DNA of 64,000 bases from Corynebacterium mendelii (lineage in GTDB: Bacteria > Actinomycetota > Actinomycetes > Mycobacteriales > Mycobacteriaceae), in assembly GCF_017307055.1 (NCBI RefSeq), contig NZ_JAFLEQ010000008.1, forward strand, positions 712,342-776,341. Direction: 5' to 3'. The first letter of the stretch is position 1. Each line of letters starts with the position of its first letter. A program made the position numbers and the translations under genes. Positions 19,621 through 29,602 of this stretch are shown here, one piece after another. The notes below the pieces were generated by a model. That model worked only from the letters and a program-made list of their open reading frames with translations. It was not told the origin of the DNA and did not search any database.

Positions 19621-20784
19621 ATGGCTAAACGCAAAAAAGATACCGCCACCGGGGGTGACACCACTTTGTTGGACACCGGCAGCGAAACCCCGCCGAGCAA
19701 ACAGCAGATCAAACGGTGGCGCCGGTATTTGGCCGAAGAACGCGCCGAAGCTGCCGTCTACCGGGAGCTCGCCCGGAAGAAAAAAGGCGTTGAACGGGAA
19801 ATCCTGCTCAATATCGCCGCAGCCGAAGCCCGCCACGAAACGTACTGGCAGCACCGGCTCGGCGAGGAGATCGGTGCACCGCAGTCACCGGGTCTGAAAA
19901 CCCGCATGATGGTATTTCTGGCCCGGCACTTCGGTTCCGTGTTCACGCTGGCGCTTTTGCAGTCCGCTGAAACCCGCACCCCCTACGAACACGACACCGA
20001 CGCCACCGGCCAGATGGCCGCCGACGAGCGTATCCACGCCGAAATCGTCAGGGGACTGGCCGCCAAGGGCCGGGAGAAAATGTCCGGTAATTTCCGGGCC
20101 GCGGTCTTCGGCCTCAATGACGGGCTGGTATCCAATCTGGCGCTGGTGCTCGGGGTGGTCGGTGCCACCAGCAACAACGGCATTATTGTGCTGACCGGCC
20201 TGTCGGGACTGCTGTCGGGCGCGTTGTCGATGGGGGCCGGTGAATATATTTCCGTCTCCAGCCAGCGGGAACTGCTGGAAGCCTCCACCCCGGATCCATT
20301 GGCCGCCGAGAAGCTGCCCGAACTCGATGTCGACGCCAATGAGCTGGCGCTGGTCTACCGGGCGCGCGGCATGGATGAGGGCGAAGCCCGGGACAAAGCG
20401 GCCAGGGTACTGGCCGGAATCAACGCCAGGCAGGAGCGGGCCAGTGACCCGCAGCGGATAGGGGATGTGATCGGGGCAGTGGAACCGACCGATGACCCGG
20501 AAGTTGTCGGCTCCGGATGGTCGGCTGCGGTATCCAGCTTCATGTTTTTTGCCACCGGCGCCCTGATCCCCTGTCTGCCGTTCATCGTCGGTATGGCCTC
20601 CACGGCGGCGGCGGTGGCCGCCTGTGTGCTGGTCGGTGTCGCCCTGCTGTGCACCGGCGCTGTTGTCGGCATGCTGTCCGGGGTCTCCCCGGTGAAAAAG
20701 GCACTCATCCAGGTCTCGATTGGTTTGGGGGCCGCGGTGGTCACCTTCGGACTGGGCCGTGCCCTGGGGGTTTCCCTGGGCTAG
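19621..20784 (+). CDS. Ferritin-like/VIT1-CCC1 fusion, iron or manganese transporter
   Basis: This 387-residue protein joins an N-terminal rubrerythrin/ferritin-like helical domain to a C-terminal VIT1/CCC1 membrane transporter. The helical domain (about residues 25-140) carries LAEERAEAAVYRELA and AAEARHETYW, with Glu and His residues that could bind metal. The transporter begins at FRAAVFGLNDGLVSNLALV and has GALSMGAGEYISV and three further C-terminal helices. Such fusions are proposed to sense or funnel Fe2+/Mn2+ for export. It starts 14 bases after uppS and may share its transcript. The exact metal is inferred. Confidence 0.85.
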   Translation: MAKRKKDTATGGDTTLLDTGSETPPSKQQIKRWRRYLAEERAEAAVYRELARKKKGVEREILLNIAAAEARHETYWQHRLGEEIGAPQSPGLKTRMMVFLARHFGSVFTLALLQSAETRTPYEHDTDATGQMAADERIHAEIVRGLAAKGREKMSGNFRAAVFGLNDGLVSNLALVLGVVGATSNNGIIVLTGLSGLLSGALSMGAGEYISVSSQRELLEASTPDPLAAEKLPELDVDANELALVYRARGMDEGEARDKAARVLAGINARQERASDPQRIGDVIGAVEPTDDPEVVGSGWSAAVSSFMFFATGALIPCLPFIVGMASTAAAVAACVLVGVALLCTGAVVGMLSGVSPVKKALIQVSIGLGAAVVTFGLGRALGVSLG

Positions 20785-20995
20785 CGGGCCTGTTCACACC
20801 TGGCGGGCATCCTGCCGGGTGCAGGCGGTGTGCCGGTCCATTTGCTTGTCCTGGACCGGCGGGATGGTTGGCTGGTTGGTGTAACCTGGGTCTTCGCCAA
20901 CACCGGAACAACAAGCCACCACCGTGGGGCGCGGTGGCCCCGGGGATCGTTGGCCGACGGTTTTTCCGCATCCATATCAAGGGAGGACAAGGCCC

Positions 20996-21808
20996 ATGGA
21001 TACCTTCACCGATCCCACCACCCAGGCACTGGCCTGGCGGCAGGTGAGCAAAAAATTCGGCGATCAGATCGCCGTCAACGAGTTGAGTCTGGATATCCCG
21101 CACGGATCCTTCTACGGCATTGTCGGACCCAACGGGGCCGGTAAAACCACCGCGATCACCATCGCCACCGGCCTGCTGCGGCCCGATTCGGGAACCGTGT
21201 TCATCAACGGCCACGATGTCTGGGGCGGCAATGCCACAAAAGCCAAGGCGTCGTTTGGATTATTGGCCGATGGGCTGCCGGTGTTCGACCGGTTGTCGGG
21301 CAAGGAATACCTTGACTATCTGGGCAGGCTGCGCGGCATGGACACCGCTGTGATTGCCGACCGGGCGGACAGTCTGCTGGATGCCCTGGGGCTGATGGAC
21401 GCGGGCGATAAAATGATCGTCGACTACTCCGCCGGTATGACGAAGAAAATCCTGTTGGCGGGTGCCCTGCTGCACAAGCCGTCGCTGCTGGTGCTCGACG
21501 AGCCGCTGGAAGCCGTCGACCCGGTTTCCGCCCGGGTGATCAAAGATATTTTGGCGAAATTCGTCCACGGCGGCGGAACGGTGATGATGAGTTCCCATGT
21601 GATGGAAGTGGTGGAAACAACCTGTGACCATGTGGCTTTAATCACCGATGGGCGGGTGTGTGCCGCGGGAACCCTGGATGAGGTCCGCCAAGGCAACAGT
21701 TTGGCTGAAACGTTCGTGTCCCTGGTCGGTGGCAGTGACATCTCCGGCGACACCCTCGATTGGCTGGATATCACCGACACCGTTACCCCGGCAGGTGAAC
21801 AGCCGTGA
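20996..21808 (+). CDS. ABC transporter ATP-binding protein
   Basis: This is the nucleotide-binding subunit of an ABC exporter. The 270-residue protein has Walker A GPNGAGKTTAIT, Walker B LLVLDEPLEAVD and an H-loop in MSSHVMEVV. The signature is degenerate (YSAGMTKKI in place of LSGGQ). GGGAGGA upstream is a good ribosome binding site for ATG 20996. The stop overlaps the start of the membrane partner by 4 bases. The substrate is unknown; the type resembles ABC-2 antibiotic or lipid exporters. Confidence 0.9.
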   Translation: MDTFTDPTTQALAWRQVSKKFGDQIAVNELSLDIPHGSFYGIVGPNGAGKTTAITIATGLLRPDSGTVFINGHDVWGGNATKAKASFGLLADGLPVFDRLSGKEYLDYLGRLRGMDTAVIADRADSLLDALGLMDAGDKMIVDYSAGMTKKILLAGALLHKPSLLVLDEPLEAVDPVSARVIKDILAKFVHGGGTVMMSSHVMEVVETTCDHVALITDGRVCAAGTLDEVRQGNSLAETFVSLVGGSDISGDTLDWLDITDTVTPAGEQP

Positions 21809-23391
21809 CGAAGACACTGTTTTCCCTCCACCGCACCCTGCTGAGAAGGGTGCTGAAAAAAGAAGCCGCCGCCTGGATCAATATTGTTGTCGTTTGGCTC
21901 TACGGATGGTTGTCCGCGCTGGGGCTGGGTTTTGCTGTCTACTACGCCTATCTTGTTGACGCCAACCACTACGCTCTGGCCCGGCCCCTGGCGATTGGTG
22001 TGCTGGCCTACTGGATGCTGTCGTTGCTGTATCCCAGCAGTGAAAACCAGCTCACCCCCGCCTGGTTCGCGGCCCTTCCGGTCACCGCGAAAGACCTCAT
22101 GCCGGGGCTGATGATTGCCGCCATCTGGCAGTCCCGGGGGCTGCTGGTGATCGTCAACTCGCTGATGACCTTCGGTTTCGGGGCCGCGGCCCTCCACGAG
22201 GCGGGGGAGTCGGTGGCTATCGCTGTGTGGGCGTGCGGGGTGGTGCTGGCCGGATGTCTGTCGATCATCGGCGGTGAGGCACTGTCCACCGTGGCTCTCG
22301 GCCTGCCGAAAGGCCGGGGAGTCAAGGAAAAACTCGGCATGGTCGCAGGCTTCGGCGTGATGGTGGCGATCATGGCGTTCAACCTGGTTGTCAACAACAT
22401 CAACCCCGAAGCCGACATGAGCCGGTTCGACCGGATCATGGCGTGGACCCCCTTCGGTGCCGGTGGCGGCATGGCCGCAACGGCCGCCGATGGCCGGTGG
22501 GGTATGACTGCCGTCCAACTGGTCCTGGCGGTGGTGCTGCTGCCGGCCGGGATCGCCCTGTGGCGCAGAAATATCGCCCAGGGGCTGGTCACCGTCACCG
22601 AGACCGGGTCAGCCGAACGGCTGTCGACCAAAGGAACCGTCATGGTGCCGGGGATGCCCGACAGCCTCACCGGTTCCCTTGCCTCCCGGCAGCTGATCTA
22701 TTTCCGCCGGGACAGGCGCCTGCTGGTGTCTTTGGTGACCATGCCCCTGTTCGCCGCCATGTTCATGGTGATAGGGCTGGCAAACGAATCCAATCCGCTG
22801 GAGTGGTACGGCGGTTTCATGGTGGCCCTGTTCGGGGTGCAGATTCTGTCCAACACCCTCGGCTACGACGGCCCGGGAAACTGGCTGCACCTGGTGGCCG
22901 GAGTGGACGCGAGAAAAATGCTGCTCTCCCGGGTGGCGGCCATGGCCGTCATTGCGGTGCCGATGTTCGTCTTGATTCAGATGGCGCTGGGGTTTTTCAA
23001 GGACTTCAACCAGACGTGGATTTCTGTCAGCGTCATTTGTTTCGCGGGAATGATCTCGGGGGCAGGATTCGGTTGCCTGCTGTCGGTGTTCAATCCTTTT
23101 CCCACGGCCCGCCCCGGAACCAACCCGTACAAGGATAAATCCGGCTACAGTTCGGCGGCTTTCATCACCGCCTTCGGCTCCCTTTTGGGTGTCTGGCTGC
23201 CCCTGGCCCCGGGCATCATCATGATCATGGTGGCGGAAAAACTCACCCATTCCATGGTCTGGTACTGGTCGGGGATCGTGCTATGTCTGCTCCTGGGCGT
23301 GATGGTCGCCGTCATCGGGTTCCGCATTTCGGCGGGCAGGCTGGAAAAAACCTGGCCGGAAATCTTCGGCAGAGTCAACCGCTACGTCTAG
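21805..23391 (+). CDS. ABC transporter permease
   Basis: This 528-residue integral membrane protein has about 10-12 hydrophobic helices and is the likely membrane partner of the preceding ATPase, with which it overlaps by 4 bases. The long, Gly/Ala-rich helices are typical of large actinobacterial ABC-2-type permeases. No substrate motif was recognised. The gene ends about 90 bases before the convergent Fur-family regulator. Confidence 0.85.
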   Translation: MTKTLFSLHRTLLRRVLKKEAAAWINIVVVWLYGWLSALGLGFAVYYAYLVDANHYALARPLAIGVLAYWMLSLLYPSSENQLTPAWFAALPVTAKDLMPGLMIAAIWQSRGLLVIVNSLMTFGFGAAALHEAGESVAIAVWACGVVLAGCLSIIGGEALSTVALGLPKGRGVKEKLGMVAGFGVMVAIMAFNLVVNNINPEADMSRFDRIMAWTPFGAGGGMAATAADGRWGMTAVQLVLAVVLLPAGIALWRRNIAQGLVTVTETGSAERLSTKGTVMVPGMPDSLTGSLASRQLIYFRRDRRLLVSLVTMPLFAAMFMVIGLANESNPLEWYGGFMVALFGVQILSNTLGYDGPGNWLHLVAGVDARKMLLSRVAAMAVIAVPMFVLIQMALGFFKDFNQTWISVSVICFAGMISGAGFGCLLSVFNPFPTARPGTNPYKDKSGYSSAAFITAFGSLLGVWLPLAPGIIMIMVAEKLTHSMVWYWSGIVLCLLLGVMVAVIGFRISAGRLEKTWPEIFGRVNRYV

Positions 23392-23482
23392 CCCCGAGCC
23401 GGGATAAGCCGCGGCAACACCCGGTGGGTGCCCCTGATGGTTGGTCAACCGGCAGCAGAAGCCGTCGTGGCCGGGTGTGTCC

Positions 23483-23950
23483 TTACCCGTGGTGTGCCCC
23501 GCCGGCCGCCGCGGCGGGGGCGGTTGCCCCTTTGTCGTGACATTGGGCGCACAAACCGAAAACTTCGGCAGTGTGCCCGGTCATGACGAAACCGGATTTA
23601 CCGGATTCCTCGCGTGCCCATTTTTCCACCGGGCCGCCGGAGATCTCGACGGTCAGACCACATTCAGTGCACACCAGGTGGTGGTGGTGACGCTCATTGT
23701 CGCAGGACCGGTACAGCGATTCCCCGGAGGCCATGTGCAGCACATCGACCGCATTGATTTCGGCCAGCGACTGCAGGGTCCGGTAGACGGTGGTCAGCCC
23801 CACCGAATGGTTGCGGGATGACAGTTCCTCGTAGATGGTTTTCGCGGAAGCGAAATTGTCGAGATCCCGCAGCACCTCCACGACAGCGGCCCGCTGCCGG
23901 GTGCTGCGAACGCCCAATTTCGGGATGTTCTTGTTCTCGGTCGCGGTCAT
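23483..23950 (-). CDS. zur: Fur-family metal regulator, probably Zur
   Basis: This 155-residue Fur-family repressor has an N-terminal winged helix (about residues 10-85, with VGLTTVYRTLQSLAEI). Its C-terminal metal-binding domain carries HHHHLVCTECG and a second CxxC pair near the end (CAQC). Position next to glyS in Corynebacterium points to Zur, the zinc-uptake repressor, rather than Fur. The His-rich C-terminal end (GGAHHG) may also bind metal. In Corynebacterium glutamicum, as I recall, an ArsR gene lies between zur and glyS; here there is none. A possible Zur box lies near 40606. Confidence 0.87.
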   Translation of the reverse strand: MTATENKNIPKLGVRSTRQRAAVVEVLRDLDNFASAKTIYEELSSRNHSVGLTTVYRTLQSLAEINAVDVLHMASGESLYRSCDNERHHHHLVCTECGLTVEISGGPVEKWAREESGKSGFVMTGHTAEVFGLCAQCHDKGATAPAAAAGGAHHG

Positions 23951-24422
23951 AGGTGATCTACCTCACTAATCTGGGGGAGGGCGTGCTGTCGGCTCAGCCG
24001 GTTGCGGATGTTCGGCCGGGTCGATTTTCAACTAGCCTACGCGCTGCTGTCGCCGACCGGGGTTAGCCGCCTGGCGGGCGATGCCCTCAAAGTGTTATCT
24101 ACCAGCATAATAGATGCATTGTCAGTTTCGTTGCAGGGGTGAGGCATGTCTGATCTTCGGGAATTCCTTTTCCAATAAGGGTTGTTCTTCCCATAAGGCC
24201 GGCACACCATGCCGATGTGGTGGGCGGCTATGATGGTGCACCGGTGCCACATGCACGGCGGGGACGTTGTGTCAAGCGCATTTCAGATATGTTCCGGCTT
24301 GCCGGAGGTGACGCAGTGGCACCGGCCAAACGGTTGTCTTTTCCGGCGGCCGGCAGTGTCCCCGGCAGCGCTCCGGGACCGTTTTTCCATGTACCCCATC
24401 TCGTAGAAGGACCATCACTCTC
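23951..24422. other. zur-glyS divergent intergenic region
   Basis: This 472-base divergent region is AT-richer than its surroundings around 24060-24200. TAATAG/TAGATG elements near 24107-24118 are candidate -10 boxes. I found no T-box leader (no GGGTGG-type antiterminator sequence) for glyS and no clear Zur box. AGAAGGA lies about 13 bases before the glyS start. Confidence 0.45.
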
Positions 24423-25808
24423 GTGGCCAAGCAATCGAAGATCGACACCGTCGCCAACCTGTGCAAGAGGCGTGGATTCGTCTACCCCTGCGGGGAGATC
24501 TACGGCGGCACCAGGTCCGCGTGGGACTACGGTCCCCTCGGCGTGGAATTGAAGGAAAACATCAAAAAGCAGTGGTGGCGCTCCATGGTGACTGCCCGCG
24601 GTGATGTTGTCGGTCTCGACTCGTCGGTGATTTTGCCCCGCCAGGTGTGGGTGTCGTCCGGGCACCTGGAAGTATTTACCGATCCGCTGGTCGAATCCCT
24701 GCACACCCACAAGCGTTACCGTGCCGACCATCTGCTGGAAGCCTACGAGGAAAAGCACGGCCACCCGCCGGCAAACGGCCTGGCCGACATCAACGATCCG
24801 GAAACCGGCCAACCCGGCAACTGGACCGAGCCGAAAGAATTTTCCGGCATGCTCAAAACCTTCCTCGGCCCGGTCGATGACGAAGAAGGCCTGCACTACC
24901 TCCGGCCGGAGACCGCACAGGGCATTTTCGTCAACTTCAAAAATGTGATGACCACCTCCCGGATGAAGCCCCCGTTCGGTATCGCCCAGATGGGCAAGAG
25001 CTTCCGTAACGAGATCACACCCGGCAACTTCATCTTCCGTACCCGCGAGTTCGAGCAGATGGAGATGGAGTTTTTCGTCAAACCCGGCGAAGACGAGACC
25101 TGGCACCAGTACTGGATCGACCACCGTTTCAACTGGTATGTCGATCTGGGCATCGATCCGGAGAACCTGCGGCTGTACGAGCACCCGAAAGAAAAGCTCT
25201 CGCACTACTCCAAGCGCACCGTGGATGTGGAATACGCCTTCGACTTCCAGGGGTCGAAGTGGGGTGAGCTGGAAGGCGTGGCCAACCGCACCGACTTTGA
25301 CCTGTCGACCCACGCGAAGGGGTCCGGCGAGGATTTGAGCTACTTCGACCAGGCGTCCGGGGAGCGCTGGACCCCGTACGTCATCGAACCCGCGGCCGGT
25401 TTGGGCCGGTCCATGATGGCGTTTTTGGTTGACGCCTACCACGAGGATGAAGCCCCCAACGCCAAGGGCGGGGTTGACAAGCGCACTGTTTTGCGGCTGG
25501 ACCGCAGGCTCGCGCCGGTCAAGGTGGCGGTGCTGCCGCTGTCGAAGAAAGACACCCTGACCCCGCTGGCCGAGGAAGTCGCCGAGATGCTCCGCGGCCT
25601 GTGGAACATCGACTACGACACCTCCGGTGCAATCGGGCGGCGCTACCGCCGTCAGGATGAGATCGGTACACCGTTTTGCGTCACCGTCGACTTTGATTCC
25701 CTGGAAGACAATGCCGTGACCGTCCGGGAACGCGACACCATGGCCCAGGAACGCATCAGTATCGACGAACTGGTCACCTACCTGGCCGGACAGCTGGCCG
25801 GCTGCTAG
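24423..25808 (+). CDS. glyS: Glycyl-tRNA synthetase (homodimeric type)
   Basis: This cytoplasmic class II synthetase charges tRNA-Gly. The 461 residues fit the alpha2 type. Motif 2 is [20 protein letters not shown], the region [16 protein letters not shown] is diagnostic, and motif 3 lies in [16 protein letters not shown]. The C-terminal anticodon-binding domain includes [16 protein letters not shown]. The GTG start aligns with the family N-terminus ([17 protein letters not shown]). A large hairpin follows the stop. Confidence 0.96.
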   Translation: MAKQSKIDTVANLCKRRGFVYPCGEIYGGTRSAWDYGPLGVELKENIKKQWWRSMVTARGDVVGLDSSVILPRQVWVSSGHLEVFTDPLVESLHTHKRYRADHLLEAYEEKHGHPPANGLADINDPETGQPGNWTEPKEFSGMLKTFLGPVDDEEGLHYLRPETAQGIFVNFKNVMTTSRMKPPFGIAQMGKSFRNEITPGNFIFRTREFEQMEMEFFVKPGEDETWHQYWIDHRFNWYVDLGIDPENLRLYEHPKEKLSHYSKRTVDVEYAFDFQGSKWGELEGVANRTDFDLSTHAKGSGEDLSYFDQASGERWTPYVIEPAAGLGRSMMAFLVDAYHEDEAPNAKGGVDKRTVLRLDRRLAPVKVAVLPLSKKDTLTPLAEEVAEMLRGLWNIDYDTSGAIGRRYRRQDEIGTPFCVTVDFDSLEDNAVTVRERDTMAQERISIDELVTYLAGQLAGC

Positions 25809-25820
25809 TGAACCCGCCCC

Positions 25821-25884
25821 CACCGCTGCCGGCGGCGGCCCCGCTTCACGCTCACCGGGGGCCGTGCCGCCGCCGGCGGCGGTG
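25821..25884 (+). terminator. Large hairpin after glyS
   Basis: A 19-bp stem with one G-U pair (25821-25839 with 25866-25884) encloses a loop with a further CCCC/GGGG pairing. There is no T-run, so it is called a terminator by position and stability. Confidence 0.55.
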
Positions 25885-25944
25885 TGGACCGTGCCACCAC
25901 CCGGTGTGCGCGGTTGAAGTAAACAAACCCTAAGATGAGAAGAC

Positions 25945-26487
25945 ATGACGGATAACCTGCGTTGGGGAAAGCTCGAATCAACGTCCGGTGGACACACCCA
26001 GCCGCTGGTCACCGCAGACGGTGACCCTGTGGCCGTGTACGCCGTGACCGACGGCACCGTCTCGATCACCCCCACCGGCACCGGGCCGTGGAAGATCACC
26101 GGCAGCCCCGAGTCGGGACTGTCCGCCAGCCTTCCCGACGGCAGGGTGTTCACCGCCACCGGCCGGGACAAAAAAATCGGCCGGGCCGAAAGAATCGACG
26201 CCAACCTTTCGGGCAGCACGTTCACTTTCGTCAATGAGGTTAAATCCGACTGGATCATCGACGACGCCGAAGAAAACAAAGTCGCCCAGTTCACCGGCGC
26301 CAACCACGGGGTGCGCCATCCGGTGGTCGAGTTCGAAGATGGCGTGTCCATCGGCTGCGACGAGGCGGTGTTTTTGAGCTGGATCGCCCGGGAGGCCCTG
26401 GAACGCAAAATGCTGTCCAGTACCGCGATTTTGACGATCTGCCTGATCGTTCTCACCCCGATCATCATCGCGTTTTTCCTTCTGTAG
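25945..26487 (+). CDS. Hypothetical protein with C-terminal membrane anchor
   Basis: The 180-residue protein has a soluble, beta-rich-looking domain (1-150) and one C-terminal hydrophobic helix (about 157-179), giving a tail-anchored layout. TAAGAT lies 8 bases before the ATG, a probable -10 box for a leaderless mRNA. The end of the soluble domain (VFLSWIAREALERK) resembles that of the next gene's product (VFLTWAC), and the two share a pattern of short strands. I suspect distant paralogy, perhaps of the tubby/LURP-one-like barrel class, but this is a guess. Confidence 0.7.
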   Translation: MTDNLRWGKLESTSGGHTQPLVTADGDPVAVYAVTDGTVSITPTGTGPWKITGSPESGLSASLPDGRVFTATGRDKKIGRAERIDANLSGSTFTFVNEVKSDWIIDDAEENKVAQFTGANHGVRHPVVEFEDGVSIGCDEAVFLSWIAREALERKMLSSTAILTICLIVLTPIIIAFFLL

Positions 26488-26736
26488 CCGCGGCACCCCA
26501 GTTCGCCGGTTCCTGTCCCACCCGGTGGTATCTCGGACTGCGTGCCACCGTGTGGCCAACCCCCGACCGGGGGTGCGGCCACTGCCGGATCCGCCCGCAT
26601 CCCGTGGCATGGGGTTTGTGGAATCCGGCATGGTGATCCGATACTGTTCACTGAAGGACAACAAGGCGCCTGGTGCTGTCTGGTTGTGCTCCCGCCCAAT
26701 CAGTTTTGATTTCCGGACACGAGGACGATTGTCACC

Positions 26737-27219
26737 ATGACCCACCACCGCCCGCAGACACACGCGTCAGCTACCGGGCAGTTCGGCACATGGGTGTGGA
26801 ACAACGCGGAGCTGTTCGACTCCAACGGCTCATTGATTGCCATGGTCTGTGCCGATGTGATCTGCATCGGTCCTGAACGGCTGCTGTGTGAAAGCGTGTC
26901 CGGCCGTTTCCGTTTCCGCTGCCGCGCCACCAGCGGCGGGGGAGAAGTATTCACCATCTCCAGCCATGGACTAACCTCGGCGAGCCTTGTCGCCGACTGC
27001 TGCGGAAACAAATACCGGCTGCGCCGGATTCCCGGTATCAAAACCACCCGCATGATCAGTGATACCGACGGTGATATAGCCACTGTCAGGCCCGGGGCCG
27101 ACGGCACCATGGAGGTGCATGTCAAACCCCGGGTGGAAACCACGCCGAAAACTGACTTCGTCTTTTTGACCTGGGCGTGCGTGCTCGTCGACGGGCCGGA
27201 CCAACGGCAGCTGTTCTAG
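26737..27219 (+). CDS. Hypothetical protein, possible paralogue of preceding gene
   Basis: The 160-residue protein has no signal peptide or clear membrane helix and is predicted to be beta-rich. GAGGACGA is the likely ribosome binding site before ATG 26737. The overall layout (strand pairs, GDIATVRPG, then FVFLTWACVLVDG near the C-terminus) parallels the product of the gene at 25945. I recognise no catalytic motif. A LURP-one/tubby-like fold is possible but unproven. Confidence 0.65.
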   Translation: MTHHRPQTHASATGQFGTWVWNNAELFDSNGSLIAMVCADVICIGPERLLCESVSGRFRFRCRATSGGGEVFTISSHGLTSASLVADCCGNKYRLRRIPGIKTTRMISDTDGDIATVRPGADGTMEVHVKPRVETTPKTDFVFLTWACVLVDGPDQRQLF

Positions 27220-27372
27220 TCGGCCGCTTTTTCTTTTTTCTCTGCAGCCACCGGTCCCGCCCCGTCCGGCCGGGCGGAATCGTCCACGGCAGTCGTTGGC
27301 GAACCGGCGCAACAGCCTGTGGGACAGCAACACAGCCCCGGTGGACAGGGTGAGCGCAAAGCCCGGCGGAAA

Positions 27373-29571
27373 TCAGAAGGATCCGCCGGAAAAACCGCCC
27401 CCGCCGCCGCCGAAGGAGCCGCCGGAAAAACCGCCGCCGCCGAAGGATCCGCCGGAAAAGCCGCCGCCGCCACCGAAGCCGCCGGACCCGCGGAACATGT
27501 CGCTCATCATGTCACCGACCAGCGCACCGGCGATAAAGGTCCCGAAGCCACCGCCGGAACCGCCGCGGTAGTTGCTGCGCATCCGGGAGTTGTAGTCGTC
27601 GAGGTCCCGCCGGGCGGCGGCGTAAGCGCTGCGGGCGGCATCGTTGGCCTGCCTCAGATGGGTGATCGCCCCATCAAGATTGGATGACTGCTCGTTCAAC
27701 GCCATCGCCCGGTACTGCTGCGCCCGGGCTAATGCGGTGCGGGTATCCGCCCCGATGACCGTGGGCCGTGAACCGACCAGGTCGTTGACTCCGTCGATCA
27801 TGCTGGTGGTGGGGGGAAGCATCTGGTCGAACAATTCCTGCTTGCGCGAATGGGTTGATGCTTTCTGTTTGACGGTGGCGATCACCTCATCGAGCCGGGC
27901 ATCCAAATCGGTCAACTGCGCATAGGTTCCCAGCGGATCGGTGTCTTTGTCCGCCGCGCAGTCGGCCAGCACCTTGTCGACCTGGGCGAAATCGGCCAGG
28001 GCATCTTCTTTGTTGGCCACCAGCCCGCTGTTGCGGGGATTGTCCAGCAGTTGTTTGAGTTCCGCGGTCTCCTGCCGGATTTCGCTGATGAGGTCGTCAA
28101 TCTTGGTGGTGGCCGCCGCCAGCTTCGGACCGGCCTCGTCAACTGTGTCCAGCAGGTGATCTGCCTGCTGCAGGCCGTCTTCCGCGCCGCGGATGTAATC
28201 AATCAGCCCGCCCTGGCTGCCGGCCGGTTTTTTGATCAGTTCCCGGGCGGAATCGATCAGTCCGTCGGCGTGCTTGAGATGGGCCTGGGCGAGTTCAATG
28301 TTGTCGGCCACCGGCGCCAGTACCTGCTCGGAGTAGCTGGCCTTCAGTTTGTTCAGTGTCTGGTCCGCCTGCGGGATGCGGGTGGTGACAGCCACTGTCT
28401 TCCGGGTCAGCTCCTCGACCCGTTCCGGGGCGCGGACAAGCAGATCGCGCATTTTCTGGAAGTCCTCGGACTGGGCGGCCAACGCCTGGTCGGCCTGCCC
28501 GCACTGACTGACCACCCGGGCGAAAGCCTCCGCCTGGGCTTCCCGCGGAACACCTGCGGTATTGGCGTTGTTGTAGGTGCTGAAAGCCTGCTGCAGGGTG
28601 GTGGTTGAGGTGTTCATGGCGGCGGTAAAACGGCGGGTGCGCTCCATCCCGAACTCGTCACGGGCAATGTCCAGTTCCTGTTTTGCCCGCCGGTTCAAAC
28701 TGTCAGTCGAATTGAGTTCCTCTTCCGCGCGGGTTTTCAGGATGCCGAAGGGCAGCGCCCGAAGCGCCGTGATATCGGAAGGATCGATCTGCCGGGCCTG
28801 CTCCAGGGTCACAGGCTTGCCGCCACCACCGGAGGCAATCGCCTGCGGTGAAGTGTGGGAGGTGGATTTGCCCTTCTTGAGCATTTTGCGCACTCCGAAG
28901 AAGCCACCGGCCAGCAGGGCCAGGACCAGTACCAGGGAAAAACCGCCGGCCACCCCGCTGCCGCTGTCGGTTGCAGGAACCTGCTCGACAACGGTTCCTG
29001 TTCCGGTGCCCGCTCCGGTATTGGTGCGGGGTTCCTCTGCTGCTGCGGTCTGGGTTTCGGCCTGCACCCGGTCGGCGAAGATCTGTGCCGCACCGGCAAT
29101 GTCACCGCTTTCCAGGCGGGCGCGCACTGCATCGGAGACCGTTGATTCCGCCGCCGGGGGCCAGCCCTGTTTGTTGGTGGCAATCGACCAGTGCCGGTCA
29201 CCCACACCGATACCCAGGGCAATGAAATTCGGGGAGGAGGAGTTGTCCTGGTACTGGTTGGCCGCCCAGGTAGCCGGGTCCCCCAGGTTGTCGACCAGAT
29301 ACACGTGGGCGTCCCCACCCTCGGCAGCGATCTCACCGAGCACAGCATCCAGCTGGTTCAGTTGGGATTGGCTCAAGGTGCCGGTGTCATCGGTCACGTA
29401 TGAACCGCTGCCTGCCGCCAGCTGCAGCACCTGGGCTGACGGGGCCGGTGCTTCGGCGGCCATGGCCGCCGGTGCCAGCACCAGGGCACAGGCCGCGGCG
29501 CACGCCGCGAGCGCGTGCACGGGGCGGGGGTTACGGGGGAAAGGGCTCAAAGTGCGGGACATGGGGTTCAT
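27373..29571 (-). CDS. Secreted TPM-domain membrane protein
   Basis: This 732-residue exported protein has a signal peptide (hydrophobic stretch ending near PAAMAAEAPA). A TPM domain follows (about residues 50-170, with YVTDDTGTLSQ), then a transmembrane helix (about 215-235, FSLVLVLALLAGGFFGV). Next comes a long coiled-coil-rich region (about 270-650). The tail is Gly/Phe/Ser-rich with FSGGSF repeats, as in YgcG-type proteins. TPM domains occur in envelope proteins, and one is linked to photosystem repair. ATG 29571 is chosen so that the signal peptide is near the N-terminus; ATG 29604 would overlap the divergent gene at 29603. Confidence 0.85.
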   Translation of the reverse strand: MNPMSRTLSPFPRNPRPVHALAACAAACALVLAPAAMAAEAPAPSAQVLQLAAGSGSYVTDDTGTLSQSQLNQLDAVLGEIAAEGGDAHVYLVDNLGDPATWAANQYQDNSSSPNFIALGIGVGDRHWSIATNKQGWPPAAESTVSDAVRARLESGDIAGAAQIFADRVQAETQTAAAEEPRTNTGAGTGTGTVVEQVPATDSGSGVAGGFSLVLVLALLAGGFFGVRKMLKKGKSTSHTSPQAIASGGGGKPVTLEQARQIDPSDITALRALPFGILKTRAEEELNSTDSLNRRAKQELDIARDEFGMERTRRFTAAMNTSTTTLQQAFSTYNNANTAGVPREAQAEAFARVVSQCGQADQALAAQSEDFQKMRDLLVRAPERVEELTRKTVAVTTRIPQADQTLNKLKASYSEQVLAPVADNIELAQAHLKHADGLIDSARELIKKPAGSQGGLIDYIRGAEDGLQQADHLLDTVDEAGPKLAAATTKIDDLISEIRQETAELKQLLDNPRNSGLVANKEDALADFAQVDKVLADCAADKDTDPLGTYAQLTDLDARLDEVIATVKQKASTHSRKQELFDQMLPPTTSMIDGVNDLVGSRPTVIGADTRTALARAQQYRAMALNEQSSNLDGAITHLRQANDAARSAYAAARRDLDDYNSRMRSNYRGGSGGGFGTFIAGALVGDMMSDMFRGSGGFGGGGGFSGGSFGGGGFSGGSFGGGGGGFSGGSF
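27377..27480 (-). repeat. Gly-rich tail repeats
   Basis: Three imperfect copies of a unit beginning AAGGATCCGCCGGAAAA (plus strand, at 27377, 27413 and 27443; spacing 36 and 30) encode the GGGFSGGSF tail of the TPM protein. Unequal copies suggest slippage variation. Confidence 0.75.
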
Positions 29572-29602
29572 GGTAGCCGCCCCGGCGTGGAGAATGTGAC
29601 CC

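Noticed and set aside
23951-24422. T-box leader upstream of glyS
   Set aside because: The conserved T-box core (AGGGTGGNACCGCG) is not present.
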